43,552 nucleotides of DNA from a virus. A program made the translations under genes and the position numbers. The stretch covers positions 1 to 43,552 of the IMG/VR virus record IMGVR_UViG_3300033148_008077; one strand, 5' to 3'. Within the stretch, counting starts at the first letter, position 1. Each line of letters starts with the position of its first letter. Shown one piece after another: positions 25,615 to 33,412 of the stretch. The notes under the pieces are model-generated. The model was not told the origin of the DNA. It made no database searches and was given only the letters and a program-made list of their open reading frames with translations.

Positions 25615-26129
25615 GTGAATTAGTTTTTAATAAGCTTGCCTCACCACCATCAACTCCTCCTGTTGGAAAGGTAATTGTTTTTGTAAATGTAGATGGCAAT
25701 GCACAGTTGAAAGATGAGAATGGTGATACGAGAGGATTTGATAAGATCTATGGCAGTAATTATAAGCAAGATTACAATGATCAGACAATTACTAATACAA
25801 GTGCAATACCATTACTATATTCATCAATGACAATGGTTGATGTACCTGCAGGTGCCATGGTTAAAATAGAGGCCTTTGCTGTATGGAATATGTCAGTCAC
25901 TAATAAACTATTTAATTCAATCCTTTATGTAAATGGGGTTGAAATTGGTAGGATGTCAGAGAAAACAAATGATACAGGGAATGATGTGAGAAATCCTAGA
26001 AGTGGGTTTTTCTTTTTTCCAAATCCAGTGACCCAAAACTTATTGGTTGAGCTTAAATTTGCACCTGTATCATCAGGGCCTACTGCTACCATGTACTATG
26101 GAGCAATTGAAGGAAAGAGGGTTGAGTAA
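25611..26129 (+). CDS. Beta-sandwich virion protein, unknown
   Basis: 172 residues. The N terminus LASPPSTPPVGKVIVFVNVD resembles the start of short fibre or tip proteins. The rest reads as a jelly-roll (LYSSMTMVDVPAGAMVKIEA, ILYVNGVEIGRMSEKTND, LLVELKFAPVSSGPTATMYY). Likely a virion surface protein; the fold is inferred by eye. Confidence 0.6.
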   Translation: MSELVFNKLASPPSTPPVGKVIVFVNVDGNAQLKDENGDTRGFDKIYGSNYKQDYNDQTITNTSAIPLLYSSMTMVDVPAGAMVKIEAFAVWNMSVTNKLFNSILYVNGVEIGRMSEKTNDTGNDVRNPRSGFFFFPNPVTQNLLVELKFAPVSSGPTATMYYGAIEGKRVE

Positions 26130-26638
26130 TGGAAAAGTACTACTACACTAAAGAAGTTGTTGGGACGATATTACAAGAAATAATTGATCTCAATAATATC
26201 TTAAGACCATTAATAAAAAATGTATCAGTAACAAATAATGCAGATGGATCAATCCCTGATGACAACATTGAGATCTCAACTGATATTGTACTTGATAGCA
26301 CTCAGCTTGATGAACTTGCATCTATAATTAATGCTTACTCTGCATCTCATGCATTAGTTATTAGATATGGGATTGAGACAAATATAATGACTCCTGCAAT
26401 GATGTATGGATATACTTTTTTATCTAAATTATCGGCCAATAATATTTATCTAGGTAAAACTGCTGAGCAAATTAATGCTCTACTTGCAACTTATCCATCT
26501 TTAATTCATGCTGCACTTACAGGATCTTTAAATTCACTATATGCAATCATATCTGCAATGACTCCTGATGCAAATATCTCTCAGGATGAGATAGATGAAT
26601 TTCAATTAAGATTAGAAATCTACCTAGGATTGGCATAA
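26129..26638 (+). CDS. Unknown protein of the tip cluster
   Basis: 169 residues, start overlapping the previous stop (TAATG). A short coiled N terminus (VVGTILQEIIDLNNILRPLI), a strand region and a helical C terminus (ISQDEIDEFQLRLEIYLGLA). No family recognised. Its stop overlaps the amidase start. Confidence 0.6.
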   Translation: MEKYYYTKEVVGTILQEIIDLNNILRPLIKNVSVTNNADGSIPDDNIEISTDIVLDSTQLDELASIINAYSASHALVIRYGIETNIMTPAMMYGYTFLSKLSANNIYLGKTAEQINALLATYPSLIHAALTGSLNSLYAIISAMTPDANISQDEIDEFQLRLEIYLGLA

Positions 26639-27141
26639 TGTACGTCTATATTTTAAAATGTAAATCAACATCAAGGTTTGCCCCTTTCTCATGGTTGGTA
26701 CAATTTTTCCAAAAGACTAAATGGTCTCATTATGCCCTAGAATATGATTTTGATCATAAGACCAAAGTCACAGATGCCTCAAGAAAAGGGATAAGAAAAA
26801 TGCCTGTATCTAAATGGGCAAAGAAATATAAAGTTTATCATCGAATAAAAATAAAGCTCCCTTGTGATCCCTATGATTTTAATGAATGGATATTATCAAA
26901 GATTGGTATCAAATATGGATACTTTCAATTAATTGGAATAGAGTTCATTACTATGGGCATCATTAAAAGAAATCCTTTTGGTAGAAATATGAAAAATCTA
27001 GTCTGTCATGAATGGGTACTTGTGATCTTAGCAAGATTTCTTAAAATAGATATTGGTGATAGTGATGATTATGATTTTAAGAAAGCTGATAAAATAATAG
27101 ATAGCGTTGATGAATATAGGATAAATTACAATGGCAATTGA
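26638..27141 (+). CDS. Permuted papain-like cysteine amidase/peptidase (YiiX/DUF830-like)
   Basis: 167 residues. The catalytic pair is in permuted order: His 31 in KWSHYALEY near the N terminus, and Cys 123 in NLVCHEWVLV near the C terminus, as in YaeF/YiiX-type circularly permuted NlpC/P60 enzymes. A phage member could cut peptidoglycan or an amide-linked lipid. Being next to fibre and tip genes suggests a virion or lysis enzyme. The motif match is good, the substrate unknown. Confidence 0.65.
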   Translation: MYVYILKCKSTSRFAPFSWLVQFFQKTKWSHYALEYDFDHKTKVTDASRKGIRKMPVSKWAKKYKVYHRIKIKLPCDPYDFNEWILSKIGIKYGYFQLIGIEFITMGIIKRNPFGRNMKNLVCHEWVLVILARFLKIDIGDSDDYDFKKADKIIDSVDEYRINYNGN

Positions 27142-27610
27142 AAAAGCAATAGGAGAGGCCCTAAATCTACAAGCTCAATTATTTGATGTTGATAGATCTA
27201 TGCCATTAAGGATCTTCACTGATCTAATTAGGGCAAATGGCTCTCTTATTGATACCATAGAACTCTCCTATACTTCAAAGGGTGTCTTTGTTAACACATC
27301 TGAGATAATGCCAGGAGAGCAGACTGTGCTCGCTAAGCACTATGTCTTTAATGATGATGGCATTACTCTCAATGATAATTATCAGGTAGGTGAGGACCGA
27401 TATGATATCAAAGTCTCAGTATCTGATATTGCAATTAATAGGGTCTCTGTACTTGAGGCAGAGGTTGAATTATTAAATGAGATTGAGATTGAGATTGCTC
27501 CCTCAGAGGTTATTGCTGATTTTGGAGCGTCAACTGATGTAGAGGCATTTTTCTATAAAGATGAATTGGAATATTTTTTGGATAATAATGAATACATAGG
27601 AGAGTCATAA
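27131..27610 (+). CDS. Beta-rich protein of unknown function
   Basis: 159 residues, overlapping the amidase end by 11 bases. N-terminal strands (SMPLRIFTDLIRANGSLIDT, IELSYTSKGVFVN, MPGEQTVLAKHYVFNDDG) look like an Ig or macroglobulin-type domain, followed by an acidic helix. It is probably structural. Its stop overlaps the next ATG. Confidence 0.6.
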   Translation: MAIEKAIGEALNLQAQLFDVDRSMPLRIFTDLIRANGSLIDTIELSYTSKGVFVNTSEIMPGEQTVLAKHYVFNDDGITLNDNYQVGEDRYDIKVSVSDIAINRVSVLEAEVELLNEIEIEIAPSEVIADFGASTDVEAFFYKDELEYFLDNNEYIGES

Positions 27611-27954
27611 TGACCTGTGAAGTAATGAATGTAATAAAAATAACTCAAGGATCAAAAGAAGATATCCTAATTAGGCTCAAAGATCCAAATACAGGTGAGA
27701 GATTTGATCTAACACAATTTGAGTCAGCTAAGGCAATCTTTAAGACTACTAATGGAGTCACAATTGAAAAGACAATTGCTTGGCCAGTAACAGATCCAAA
27801 ATTAGGTGTAGTGACTTTTTCTCTTGTCTCAGCAGATACCGATCAATTTGATACAGAGATGAGAGATTTTGAGTTGCTCTTTGTTTATACAGGTGCAGCA
27901 AATAATCATATAGTAATCCTTAAGGACTCAATTGAGGTAGAGGCAAGGCTCTAA
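27610..27954 (+). CDS. Small beta protein, BppU-N-terminus-like pattern
   Basis: 114 residues. IKITQGSKEDILIRLKDPNT, GERFDLTQFESAKAIF and LGVVTFSLVSADTDQF follow the pattern of small Ig-like domains common at the start of phage baseplate upper proteins. Start ATG 27610 has ataggag upstream. It is the last clearly coding gene of the late region. Confidence 0.6.
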   Translation: MTCEVMNVIKITQGSKEDILIRLKDPNTGERFDLTQFESAKAIFKTTNGVTIEKTIAWPVTDPKLGVVTFSLVSADTDQFDTEMRDFELLFVYTGAANNHIVILKDSIEVEARL

Positions 27955-28035
27955 ATGATGGGCCTGTACTATTTTTTAATGATGATGCTATTATTTACAG
28001 CAATGGCAATAATAGTCTCTTTTCCTGATGCATAG
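27955..28035 (+). CDS. Possible 26-residue membrane micropeptide
   Basis: ATG directly after the preceding TAA, ending TAG at 28033-28035. The peptide is almost entirely hydrophobic (MMGLYYFLMMMLLFTAMAII, then VSFPDA), one membrane span. Its place as the last late-operon product before a terminator would suit a small lysis or holin-like helper. No strong ribosome binding site, so coding status is uncertain. Confidence 0.4.
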   Translation: MMGLYYFLMMMLLFTAMAIIVSFPDA

Positions 28036-28065
28036 GAGGGATTACTCAATCCCTCTGGCCTTTTT
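28036..28065 (+). terminator. Terminator at the end of the late operon
   Basis: An 8-bp stem (GAGGGATT at 28036-28043, AATCCCTC at 28048-28055), a 4-base loop, then after five bases a run of five T. The stop codon of the leftward gene lies inside the stem, so it stands between convergent transcripts. Confidence 0.6.
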
Positions 28066-28287
28066 AAGAGCTATGAGCTCCTTGGTCTTTTCTACAAGTC
28101 CATAACAACTACTAGTTTGATTGAGAGTGATCTTGATGGACTCAGCAATAATTTCTTGCTCGAGATCCTTAAGAGCATCTTTTTTTGAGACTTTCTCATC
28201 AGGTGTTGTCTCAGGATTTTCATTAGGTAAAAAATCCTGTTGATTATCCATAGTAGAATTTTGAGTCTTATTTGACTTCTTTGACAT
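28042..28287 (-). CDS. Only leftward gene: small charged protein, unknown
   Basis: 81 residues read leftward. The strong ribosome binding site (AAGGGGG just before the ATG on the minus strand) supports a real gene. The first 35 residues are polar and low-complexity (SKKSNKTQNSTMDNQQDFLP), followed by a helical, charged half (KKDALKDLEQEIIAESIKIT, then VEKTKELIALKKARGIE). It sits between the late operon end and the early genes, where regulators are common, but I see no HTH. A small inhibitor or anti-terminator-like role is speculation. Confidence 0.65.
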   Translation of the reverse strand: MSKKSNKTQNSTMDNQQDFLPNENPETTPDEKVSKKDALKDLEQEIIAESIKITLNQTSSCYGLVEKTKELIALKKARGIE

Positions 28288-28317
28288 ATCGCCCCCTTGA
28301 TATATTTGAATAGGTAA

Positions 28318-28345
28318 ATAGTAGGAAAAATATGAGGATTTGCAA
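28318..28345 (-). promoter_or_regulatory. Candidate leftward promoter
   Basis: Read on the minus strand: TTGCAA (28340-28345), a 16-base spacer and TACTAT (28318-28323), each 4 of 6 consensus bases, ending about 30 bases before the leftward ATG. Weak match; the location is the main support. Confidence 0.3.
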
Positions 28346-28403
28346 GTAATTAATTTTTATCTGGACAGATCATGTGAAAATAAACAACGATTTTAATGTG
28401 TAA

Positions 28404-28420
28404 AAAATATAGCATATTTT
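28404..28420. repeat. Inverted repeat in the early-gene control region
   Basis: AAAATAT-AGC-ATATTTT is a perfect 7-bp inverted repeat with 3-base centre, 14 bases before the ATG of the small HTH-like gene. It could be an operator in the gap (28288-28434) between divergent genes. It is AT-rich, so chance is possible. Confidence 0.4.
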
Positions 28421-28434
28421 AATTAGGGGTTGAC

Positions 28435-28620
28435 ATGGAGAAGATAAGGCAGGGCATCAAGCAACTGGCAAAAGACAAGGGATGGATGTACGTTGCCATT
28501 CTTTTTGGAGAGAAATCAACTAGTAATGTGCAGAGATGGGCAAATCCTAAAGGCAAATTTCCAATGTCAAAAAAGGCCCTCATTGAGACTGTCCTCAGGT
28601 CTGAGGGAGTTCTTGAATGA
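28435..28620 (+). CDS. Small putative HTH DNA-binding protein
   Basis: 61 residues, first gene of the rightward early region. MYVAILFGEKSTSNVQRWAN reads like a helix-turn-helix in which STSNVQRW is the recognition helix, after a basic N-terminal helix (RQGIKQLAKDKG). Size and position fit a Cro-type regulator. It overlaps the Sak4-like gene (ATGA). Confidence 0.5.
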   Translation: MEKIRQGIKQLAKDKGWMYVAILFGEKSTSNVQRWANPKGKFPMSKKALIETVLRSEGVLE

Positions 28621-29555
28621 GTTTTTTCCAAAAAATAACAAGAGGCAGGATAAAAAAACCTCTCTTCATGGTGCTCTATTCATCAGGAGGGGTAGGAAAA
28701 ACCCAGGTAGGGCACTCCTTTCCTGATCCTTTCTTTTATGATTTTGAAGAGTCTACCCATAATATTGACGTAAAACGTCACAGACCAACTGACTTTGAGG
28801 AGGTCCTTACAGACCTCCAAGAGGTCTTAGATGAAAAAGAAATTACTGATTTCAAATCTATAATTTTTGATACAGTTGATGAACTTGAGAGATTGATCCA
28901 TAAGCATGTGGCCAAAGATAAAAAGAAAAATTCTATTGAAGATATAGGATGGCAAAAAGGCTATGACATTGCCATTACATATTGGGCAGAGCTCATTTCT
29001 CTTTGTAGGCAAATAAGAGATAAGCATAAAATCCATTTTTGTTTCCTTGCTCACTCCTTTGATAGATCTAGTACCTATATTGAAAATGGGGAGTCATATC
29101 TAAGACACTCCATGGCACTCCATAAGAAAGCAGCAGACTTTCTCTTTGCACAGGTTGAGATGGTCCTTTTTGCCAAAAAGGATATAGCAATCAAGATCAA
29201 AGATGATCGGGCAATCGTTAGAGATCTTGAGACAAGAAAAGTCTATACTAATTTATCAGCTCACTATGATGCCAAAAACAGAGTAGGATTACCTCCTGAG
29301 ATGCCCATGCCATACTTTGATGGGGTAGGTAATAATAGAGGTCTATTCCATGTTGTCTATGATGCCTATAATAAGGCTTTCACAGAGACTCCTGAGGTTG
29401 TTTTAAAGGAGTGCCTTGACCAAATACCTAATGTCCAGGATGAGGCACTTAGAGAGCAAATGAGCAGCTTTGTCGAGTCTAATAAAACAGATCTTTCAGT
29501 CCTAAGAGCAACATTAGTAAAGATTAATTCATACATCAAAGGGAGCACTAAATGA
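28617..29555 (+). CDS. Sak4-like RecA-fold ATPase (AAA_24), single-strand annealing/recombination
   Basis: 312 residues. Walker A is SSGGVGKTQ (residues 22-30), followed by FFYDFEESTHNIDV and a Walker B-like FKSIIFDTVDELERLI. FCFLAHSF resembles the sensor strand of this family. Sak4 proteins are short RecA-like annealing factors of phages that work with an SSB. The next gene, overlapping by 4 bases, encodes an SSB-like protein, which supports the role. Confidence 0.8.
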   Translation: MSFFQKITRGRIKKPLFMVLYSSGGVGKTQVGHSFPDPFFYDFEESTHNIDVKRHRPTDFEEVLTDLQEVLDEKEITDFKSIIFDTVDELERLIHKHVAKDKKKNSIEDIGWQKGYDIAITYWAELISLCRQIRDKHKIHFCFLAHSFDRSSTYIENGESYLRHSMALHKKAADFLFAQVEMVLFAKKDIAIKIKDDRAIVRDLETRKVYTNLSAHYDAKNRVGLPPEMPMPYFDGVGNNRGLFHVVYDAYNKAFTETPEVVLKECLDQIPNVQDEALREQMSSFVESNKTDLSVLRATLVKINSYIKGSTK

Positions 29556-30055
29556 GCCAGGTAGTAAAATTTAAAGTAGGTGATCGAATAATTACAAAAG
29601 TTAGAAATTGGGCAGTAGGTAAGTCAAAAGAAAAGGGTACAAGATTTGTAAGAGTCAATCTTGATAATTATATTACATGGACAGGATGGGTCACTAAAGC
29701 AGCTCTTGAGCATACTTTAAAAGCTCTTGAGACTATGGGATTTAAGGGAGCTGATCTTTCTATGATCCAATATCCCAATGCTCTTAATTGTGAGGTTGAG
29801 GTTGTTGCAGTAATTGAAGAGCTCAGAGAGTACAAGGGCAAGACCTATTATGAGGCAAGCTTTATTAATAAAGTTGATGAGGCAGGTTTTAAGGAAAGCA
29901 AAGAGTCAGATGAGACAATTGAGTTTTTTAAGCAGATAGATACTAGGGCATATATTACAGATGCCAAAGACATTTCAGGGCCTGCTGCAAATGATTTTAA
30001 TCCAGGTAATCAGTCAGCAAGTGAGGACTTTGCAAATCAACAGATACCATTTTGA
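29552..30055 (+). CDS. Single-stranded DNA-binding protein-like
   Basis: 167 residues. After a beta-rich N-terminal half (VVKFKVGDRIITKVRNWAVG, NALNCEVEVVAVIEELREYK, YYEASFINKVDE) comes a flexible polar stretch ending in NQQIPF, resembling the acidic/aromatic tip of SSBs (usually DDIPF) though with Gln instead of Asp. Coupling to the Sak4-like gene supports the call. Confidence 0.7.
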   Translation: MSQVVKFKVGDRIITKVRNWAVGKSKEKGTRFVRVNLDNYITWTGWVTKAALEHTLKALETMGFKGADLSMIQYPNALNCEVEVVAVIEELREYKGKTYYEASFINKVDEAGFKESKESDETIEFFKQIDTRAYITDAKDISGPAANDFNPGNQSASEDFANQQIPF

Positions 30056-30115
30056 TGGTCTCTTGAGACCATAGGGGGCAATAGAGGGAGGAGTGACGAG
30101 TCATCCTCCTCCCTC
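30055..30115 (+). other. Tandem hairpins after the SSB gene
   Basis: First hairpin: perfect palindrome ATGGTCTC-TT-GAGACCAT (30055-30072), touching the stop codon. Second: GAGGGAGGAG (30084-30093) with CTCCTCCCTC (30106-30115), its loop holding a further TGAC/GTCA pair. Only TTCTT follows, so they may terminate, protect the 3' end, or act on the next start. Confidence 0.7.
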
Positions 30116-30135
30116 TTCTTACAAAGGAGAGTAAG

Positions 30136-30453
30136 GTGAAAAATGATCCAAAGACTAGAGACTCAGTTGCAATTTCTGAGACAATAGCTGAGATGATGGA
30201 TTGCAAATGCACAGAGGCATTTTCTATAGACATCCTAACAGATGCAATGACCCGATTACCTTTTAATACAACACTTTGCTTTGATAAAATATATGGCAGA
30301 TGGATTTTCAGTAATCAGGATGAGTCCTTTTGGCCCAATGGATTACCTGATTATCAGTGCTATGGGCCTGACTTTACCTTTGTAGATCATACTCCTGATA
30401 TGGCAATTGCAAGGGGTATTCACTATTACTATCATAAGAAAATTAAGGATTAA
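30136..30453 (+). CDS. Unknown early protein
   Basis: 105 residues, GTG start with aaggaga (30124-30130). Contains aromatic-rich C terminus (GLPDYQCYGPDFTFVDHTPD) and a MMDCKCTEAF segment. No family recognised. Confidence 0.6.
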   Translation: MKNDPKTRDSVAISETIAEMMDCKCTEAFSIDILTDAMTRLPFNTTLCFDKIYGRWIFSNQDESFWPNGLPDYQCYGPDFTFVDHTPDMAIARGIHYYYHKKIKD

Positions 30454-30455
30454 TT

Positions 30456-30614
30456 ATGTCATTCATTATGAATAATATTTTAAGATGGGTTGTTGGATTG
30501 CCATTTGCAATAATCTTTTCTCTATGGAGATTTATGGCTTATTTTATAATGCTTAAAGATATCTCCAACAGTGAACTTGGATGGCCTCATGAGTGGGAAT
30601 GGGGGATTGAGTAA
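30456..30614 (+). CDS. Small membrane protein, 52 residues
   Basis: ATG two bases after the preceding stop, TAA at 30612-30614. One membrane segment (ILRWVVGLPFAIIFSLWRFM, then AYFIML) and an aromatic acidic tail (GWPHEWEWGIE). Too short for ordinary ORF filters but it fills the gap exactly and the next ATG follows two bases after its stop. Confidence 0.6.
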   Translation: MSFIMNNILRWVVGLPFAIIFSLWRFMAYFIMLKDISNSELGWPHEWEWGIE

Positions 30615-30615
30615 T

Positions 30616-30837
30616 ATGGAATATGTATTAGTTGAAAAAGAGTGCTTACCTAAAGAGCTCCAAGAACTTTTCTCCAGTGAAAAAACTTTCTCCTTAGATG
30701 AGCTTTTAAAAATGCACATGAGTTGCCTCATAGAGATAGCAAAAGGAAATACTCATCTCAATGCAAAACTCTACCATGCAACTAGAGATGAGGTAAAACA
30801 TCTAATTAGGATTAAGGAGATGGAGGCAAAGAAATGA
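30616..30837 (+). CDS. Unknown early protein
   Basis: 73 residues from ATG 30616. An in-frame ATG at 30571 lies inside the membrane protein gene and lacks a binding site. Acidic then helical (LKMHMSCLIEIAKGNTHLNA); it overlaps the next gene by 4 bases. No family recognised. Confidence 0.6.
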   Translation: MEYVLVEKECLPKELQELFSSEKTFSLDELLKMHMSCLIEIAKGNTHLNAKLYHATRDEVKHLIRIKEMEAKK

Positions 30838-31067
30838 TTAATATGATTTTCTATGATCCTGAAAAAGAAAAACAATATTATATTAGTGGTGATTTAAAGA
30901 CAGGGGAGTGGTCAGCAAGCTATGAGCCTAATTATTTTGAGGATTATGATGATGAGCAATTACTTTGCTGTACAAGATTAATTGAGTTTGATGACAAGAC
31001 TCCAATGGATTTTTTTAAAGAGCAAATATCTAAATATGGATATTACTTTATGGGATTTGTAGAATGA
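30834..31067 (+). CDS. Unknown acidic early protein
   Basis: 77 residues, coupled at both ends (ATGA overlaps). Rich in Tyr and acidic residues (EPNYFEDYDDEQLLCCTRLI). No family recognised. Confidence 0.6.
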   Translation: MINMIFYDPEKEKQYYISGDLKTGEWSASYEPNYFEDYDDEQLLCCTRLIEFDDKTPMDFFKEQISKYGYYFMGFVE

Positions 31068-31642
31068 AAAAAGTAATAGCAATTGCCTGTGATATTGAGT
31101 GTACCTCCTGGGATATTCATGGGGGAGATCTTATCTCATCAGCAATGGTTGAGATCCTTGAAGATTATGCTCTTGGTAGATCAGAGATATTTTATTCAAG
31201 ACCTAGAGGATCTAAATACTTCACAGATAAAGCAGCAGAGATCCATGGGATATCATATTGGCAAGCTCAGACCTTTCCTGATGCTAAGGACTCATGTCTC
31301 AATATGATGGAATGGCTTTCTCCATTGCTCCCTAAATTTCCTTTAAAGATGATCCAACATGCAGCAGGTAATTTTGATTTTAGATGGATGGAGAGTCACT
31401 TTAAGAAAGAAGATTTCCAGTCCTCATTTTGGAAAGCCTTTAAAAAAGAAGATACTGAGTCAACTCTTTACATGGCAAAGAGACAGCTTGTTCATCTTAA
31501 AGATCATAAGCTCCCTACTATCTGTGAGCACTATAGTATAGAGCTTGATCATCACAATGCTCTTTCAGATGCAAAGGCATGTGCAAAGATATGGTGCAAT
31601 CTTAAACAGGATAAAGATACCTGGACAGGTAAATTATTATGA
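31064..31642 (+). CDS. DnaQ-type 3'-5' exonuclease (DEDDh)
   Basis: 192 residues of the RNase H-like exonuclease fold. Exo I is ACDIECTSWD with Asp 10 and Glu 12. Exo II is HAAGNFDFRWM. Exo III is HHNALSDAKACAKIW with the His and Asp of the DEDDh subclass. Probable role: proofreading or end trimming in replication or recombination. Overlaps by 4 bases with both neighbours, next to the replication genes. Confidence 0.85.
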   Translation: MKKVIAIACDIECTSWDIHGGDLISSAMVEILEDYALGRSEIFYSRPRGSKYFTDKAAEIHGISYWQAQTFPDAKDSCLNMMEWLSPLLPKFPLKMIQHAAGNFDFRWMESHFKKEDFQSSFWKAFKKEDTESTLYMAKRQLVHLKDHKLPTICEHYSIELDHHNALSDAKACAKIWCNLKQDKDTWTGKLL

Positions 31643-32079
31643 AAAAAATTGTAGCTTTTATGATGGGAGATGAGATCCCATCAAATGCCATCTTTGTTCA
31701 CTGTGATCAACTTAGAAACTTTTATTATGAGATACCTATCTCTGATCCTTTGAAAGTCCCAAAGGATGATCATAAGGAGACCATAGAGACAGTTATTGCT
31801 TATCTAAATGCAAAGGTAGGGTCAAAGTACACATCAAAGTCAAAAGCTACCACAAGCTTAATAAGAGCTCGCTTAAATGAGGGCAGGACTCTCCAAGATT
31901 TCAAAGCAGTAATAGATAGAAAGTCAGATGAATGGTTGGGAGATCCTATATGGAGCATGTATCTAAGACCTCAGACTCTTTTTGGCAATAAGTTTGATGG
32001 ATATTTATCAATGAAGTCAGGCAAAGAGATGGATGATGATACATTTAAAGAGCTTGATAATCTAATGGAGGAAAAATGA
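31639..32079 (+). CDS. Replication protein with Phg_2220_C domain
   Basis: 146 residues. From about residue 50 the pattern is that of the conserved phage C-terminal domain: TVIAYLNAKVGSKYTSKSKA, LIRARLNEGRTLQDFKAVID, RKSDEWLGDPIWSMYLRPQT, LFGNKFDGYLSMKSGKE. In larger phage proteins this domain follows a DNA-binding N terminus; here the N terminus is only about 50 residues. Likely part of the replication initiation complex together with the ATPase at 32582. Confidence 0.8.
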   Translation: MKKIVAFMMGDEIPSNAIFVHCDQLRNFYYEIPISDPLKVPKDDHKETIETVIAYLNAKVGSKYTSKSKATTSLIRARLNEGRTLQDFKAVIDRKSDEWLGDPIWSMYLRPQTLFGNKFDGYLSMKSGKEMDDDTFKELDNLMEEK

Positions 32080-32345
32080 ATCGTCCTAGTTTTGATGAGT
32101 GGTATTCAAAGATTTTACTTGAGAGTGATTATATTAAAAGAAAAAATATAAAGAGTGCCTATAAACTTGCATGGGATTATCAACAAAGAATAATTAATGA
32201 AACTGATATTTTATTATGGTCACTCAAAAAATGGCATACCTGCTCTTATGAGCATAAAAAAACATTAAATTTCTCTGGTACTTGTAATAAATGTGGATGG
32301 ATTGAGCATAATCAAAAACTAAGAGGTGATAAAGATGAAGTATAA
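32076..32345 (+). CDS. Unknown protein with possible zinc site
   Basis: 89 residues. Helical N terminus (FDEWYSKILLESDYIKRKNI) and a C-terminal half with HTCSYEH followed by GTCNKCGW, which could bind one zinc. Coupled to the replication gene upstream. No family recognised. Confidence 0.6.
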   Translation: MNRPSFDEWYSKILLESDYIKRKNIKSAYKLAWDYQQRIINETDILLWSLKKWHTCSYEHKKTLNFSGTCNKCGWIEHNQKLRGDKDEV

Positions 32346-32595
32346 ACTTTTTATTCTTAAACTTATTGAAAGAGATGGTCCTGGTAAAACTGCAGATATC
32401 CTCTCAGATATCATGATCCAAAGTGATCAACTCTATAAGATGCAAAATGAATTTACCTCCAAGCTGAAAAACCTAGGGACCTTTAGTGAGTCAGATGCAG
32501 ATTACATTAAAGAGCATCTTACAGATATAGGAAAGAAATCCAGTGAAATAATGCAAGCAATGATCAATGCATCCATAGGAGATGAAAGTGCTTAA
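32335..32595 (+). CDS. Unknown helical protein
   Basis: 86 residues from ATG 32335 (gaggtg at 32323-32328); GTG 32326 is an alternative. Helical throughout (DILSDIMIQSDQLYKMQNEF). Ends inside the start of the ATPase gene. Confidence 0.6.
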   Translation: MKYKLFILKLIERDGPGKTADILSDIMIQSDQLYKMQNEFTSKLKNLGTFSESDADYIKEHLTDIGKKSSEIMQAMINASIGDESA

Positions 32596-33412
32596 AAGGC
32601 CTGCATCTGACTTTGAGATCCAAATGCATAGAGAGCTCAAGGATAGGGTGCTGATAGACTCTAGGTATGAGTTTTTGAGATCTCATAATGGTATTAGACC
32701 TAATTGCCTCCATGGTCTCATGGGCAGCACAGGAGTTGGCAAAACATCTCTCTTTAAATGTATAATCACTGAGACAGCTCAGCAGGCAAAAGTCCTTGTA
32801 TGGATTTCAGAGGAAAACATTGTTGAATACCAGGAGCTGATAAGCACTATTGATAAATCATGTTTAAGAAATATTGTTTTTGTTGAGGAAAAGGAAATCC
32901 CTGAGGAGTACAAAAAAGATCAAAAAGATTTCTTTGAGTATTTTGAGCAACAGGTTGATGAGTCAGGAGCTGAATATGTATTTATTGATAATGTGACCTC
33001 ATCAGCTTTCTACAATCAAAGATATGGTTTTATAGGTCAAAATAATACTGCTGAATTTCTAATAGGATTTGTTAAAAGAAAGTGCTCTGTTTTTTATGTA
33101 ATTCATACAGGTAGTAAGGTCTCTGATAATCATAGCAAGGTCATTGCTCCTGAGGATAATAGAGGGTCAACAGAGCTACCTCTTGTAACAGAGTATTTTT
33201 ATATTATTCAAAAATTTACGACTAATGATAAGCAATTTAATCTCCTAAGAAATGCCAAATTTAGGCATCATGAAAATGCAGCAGGTTGGTATGCTCTTAA
33301 ATATGAGAAAAGCTCTTATGTAGGGGATAGCAAGGTCCCTTTTACTCTTGTAAATAAGATCTTTATGACTAGAGATTATCTAGGGAGAAGAGATCCAAAG
33401 GCAAAGAAATGA
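32582..33412 (+). CDS. RecA/DnaB-like replication ATPase
   Basis: 276 residues. Walker A GSTGVGKTS (residues 48-56), VLVWISEEN as in DnaB/RepA-type cores, Walker B YVFIDNVTSS, then an H-bearing strand (VFYVIHTGSK). The fold is that of short RepA/AAA_25 hexameric helicases or helicase loaders. Neighbouring Phg_2220_C and exonuclease genes indicate DNA replication. I cannot tell helicase from loader. Confidence 0.75.
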   Translation: MKVLKRPASDFEIQMHRELKDRVLIDSRYEFLRSHNGIRPNCLHGLMGSTGVGKTSLFKCIITETAQQAKVLVWISEENIVEYQELISTIDKSCLRNIVFVEEKEIPEEYKKDQKDFFEYFEQQVDESGAEYVFIDNVTSSAFYNQRYGFIGQNNTAEFLIGFVKRKCSVFYVIHTGSKVSDNHSKVIAPEDNRGSTELPLVTEYFYIIQKFTTNDKQFNLLRNAKFRHHENAAGWYALKYEKSSYVGDSKVPFTLVNKIFMTRDYLGRRDPKAKK

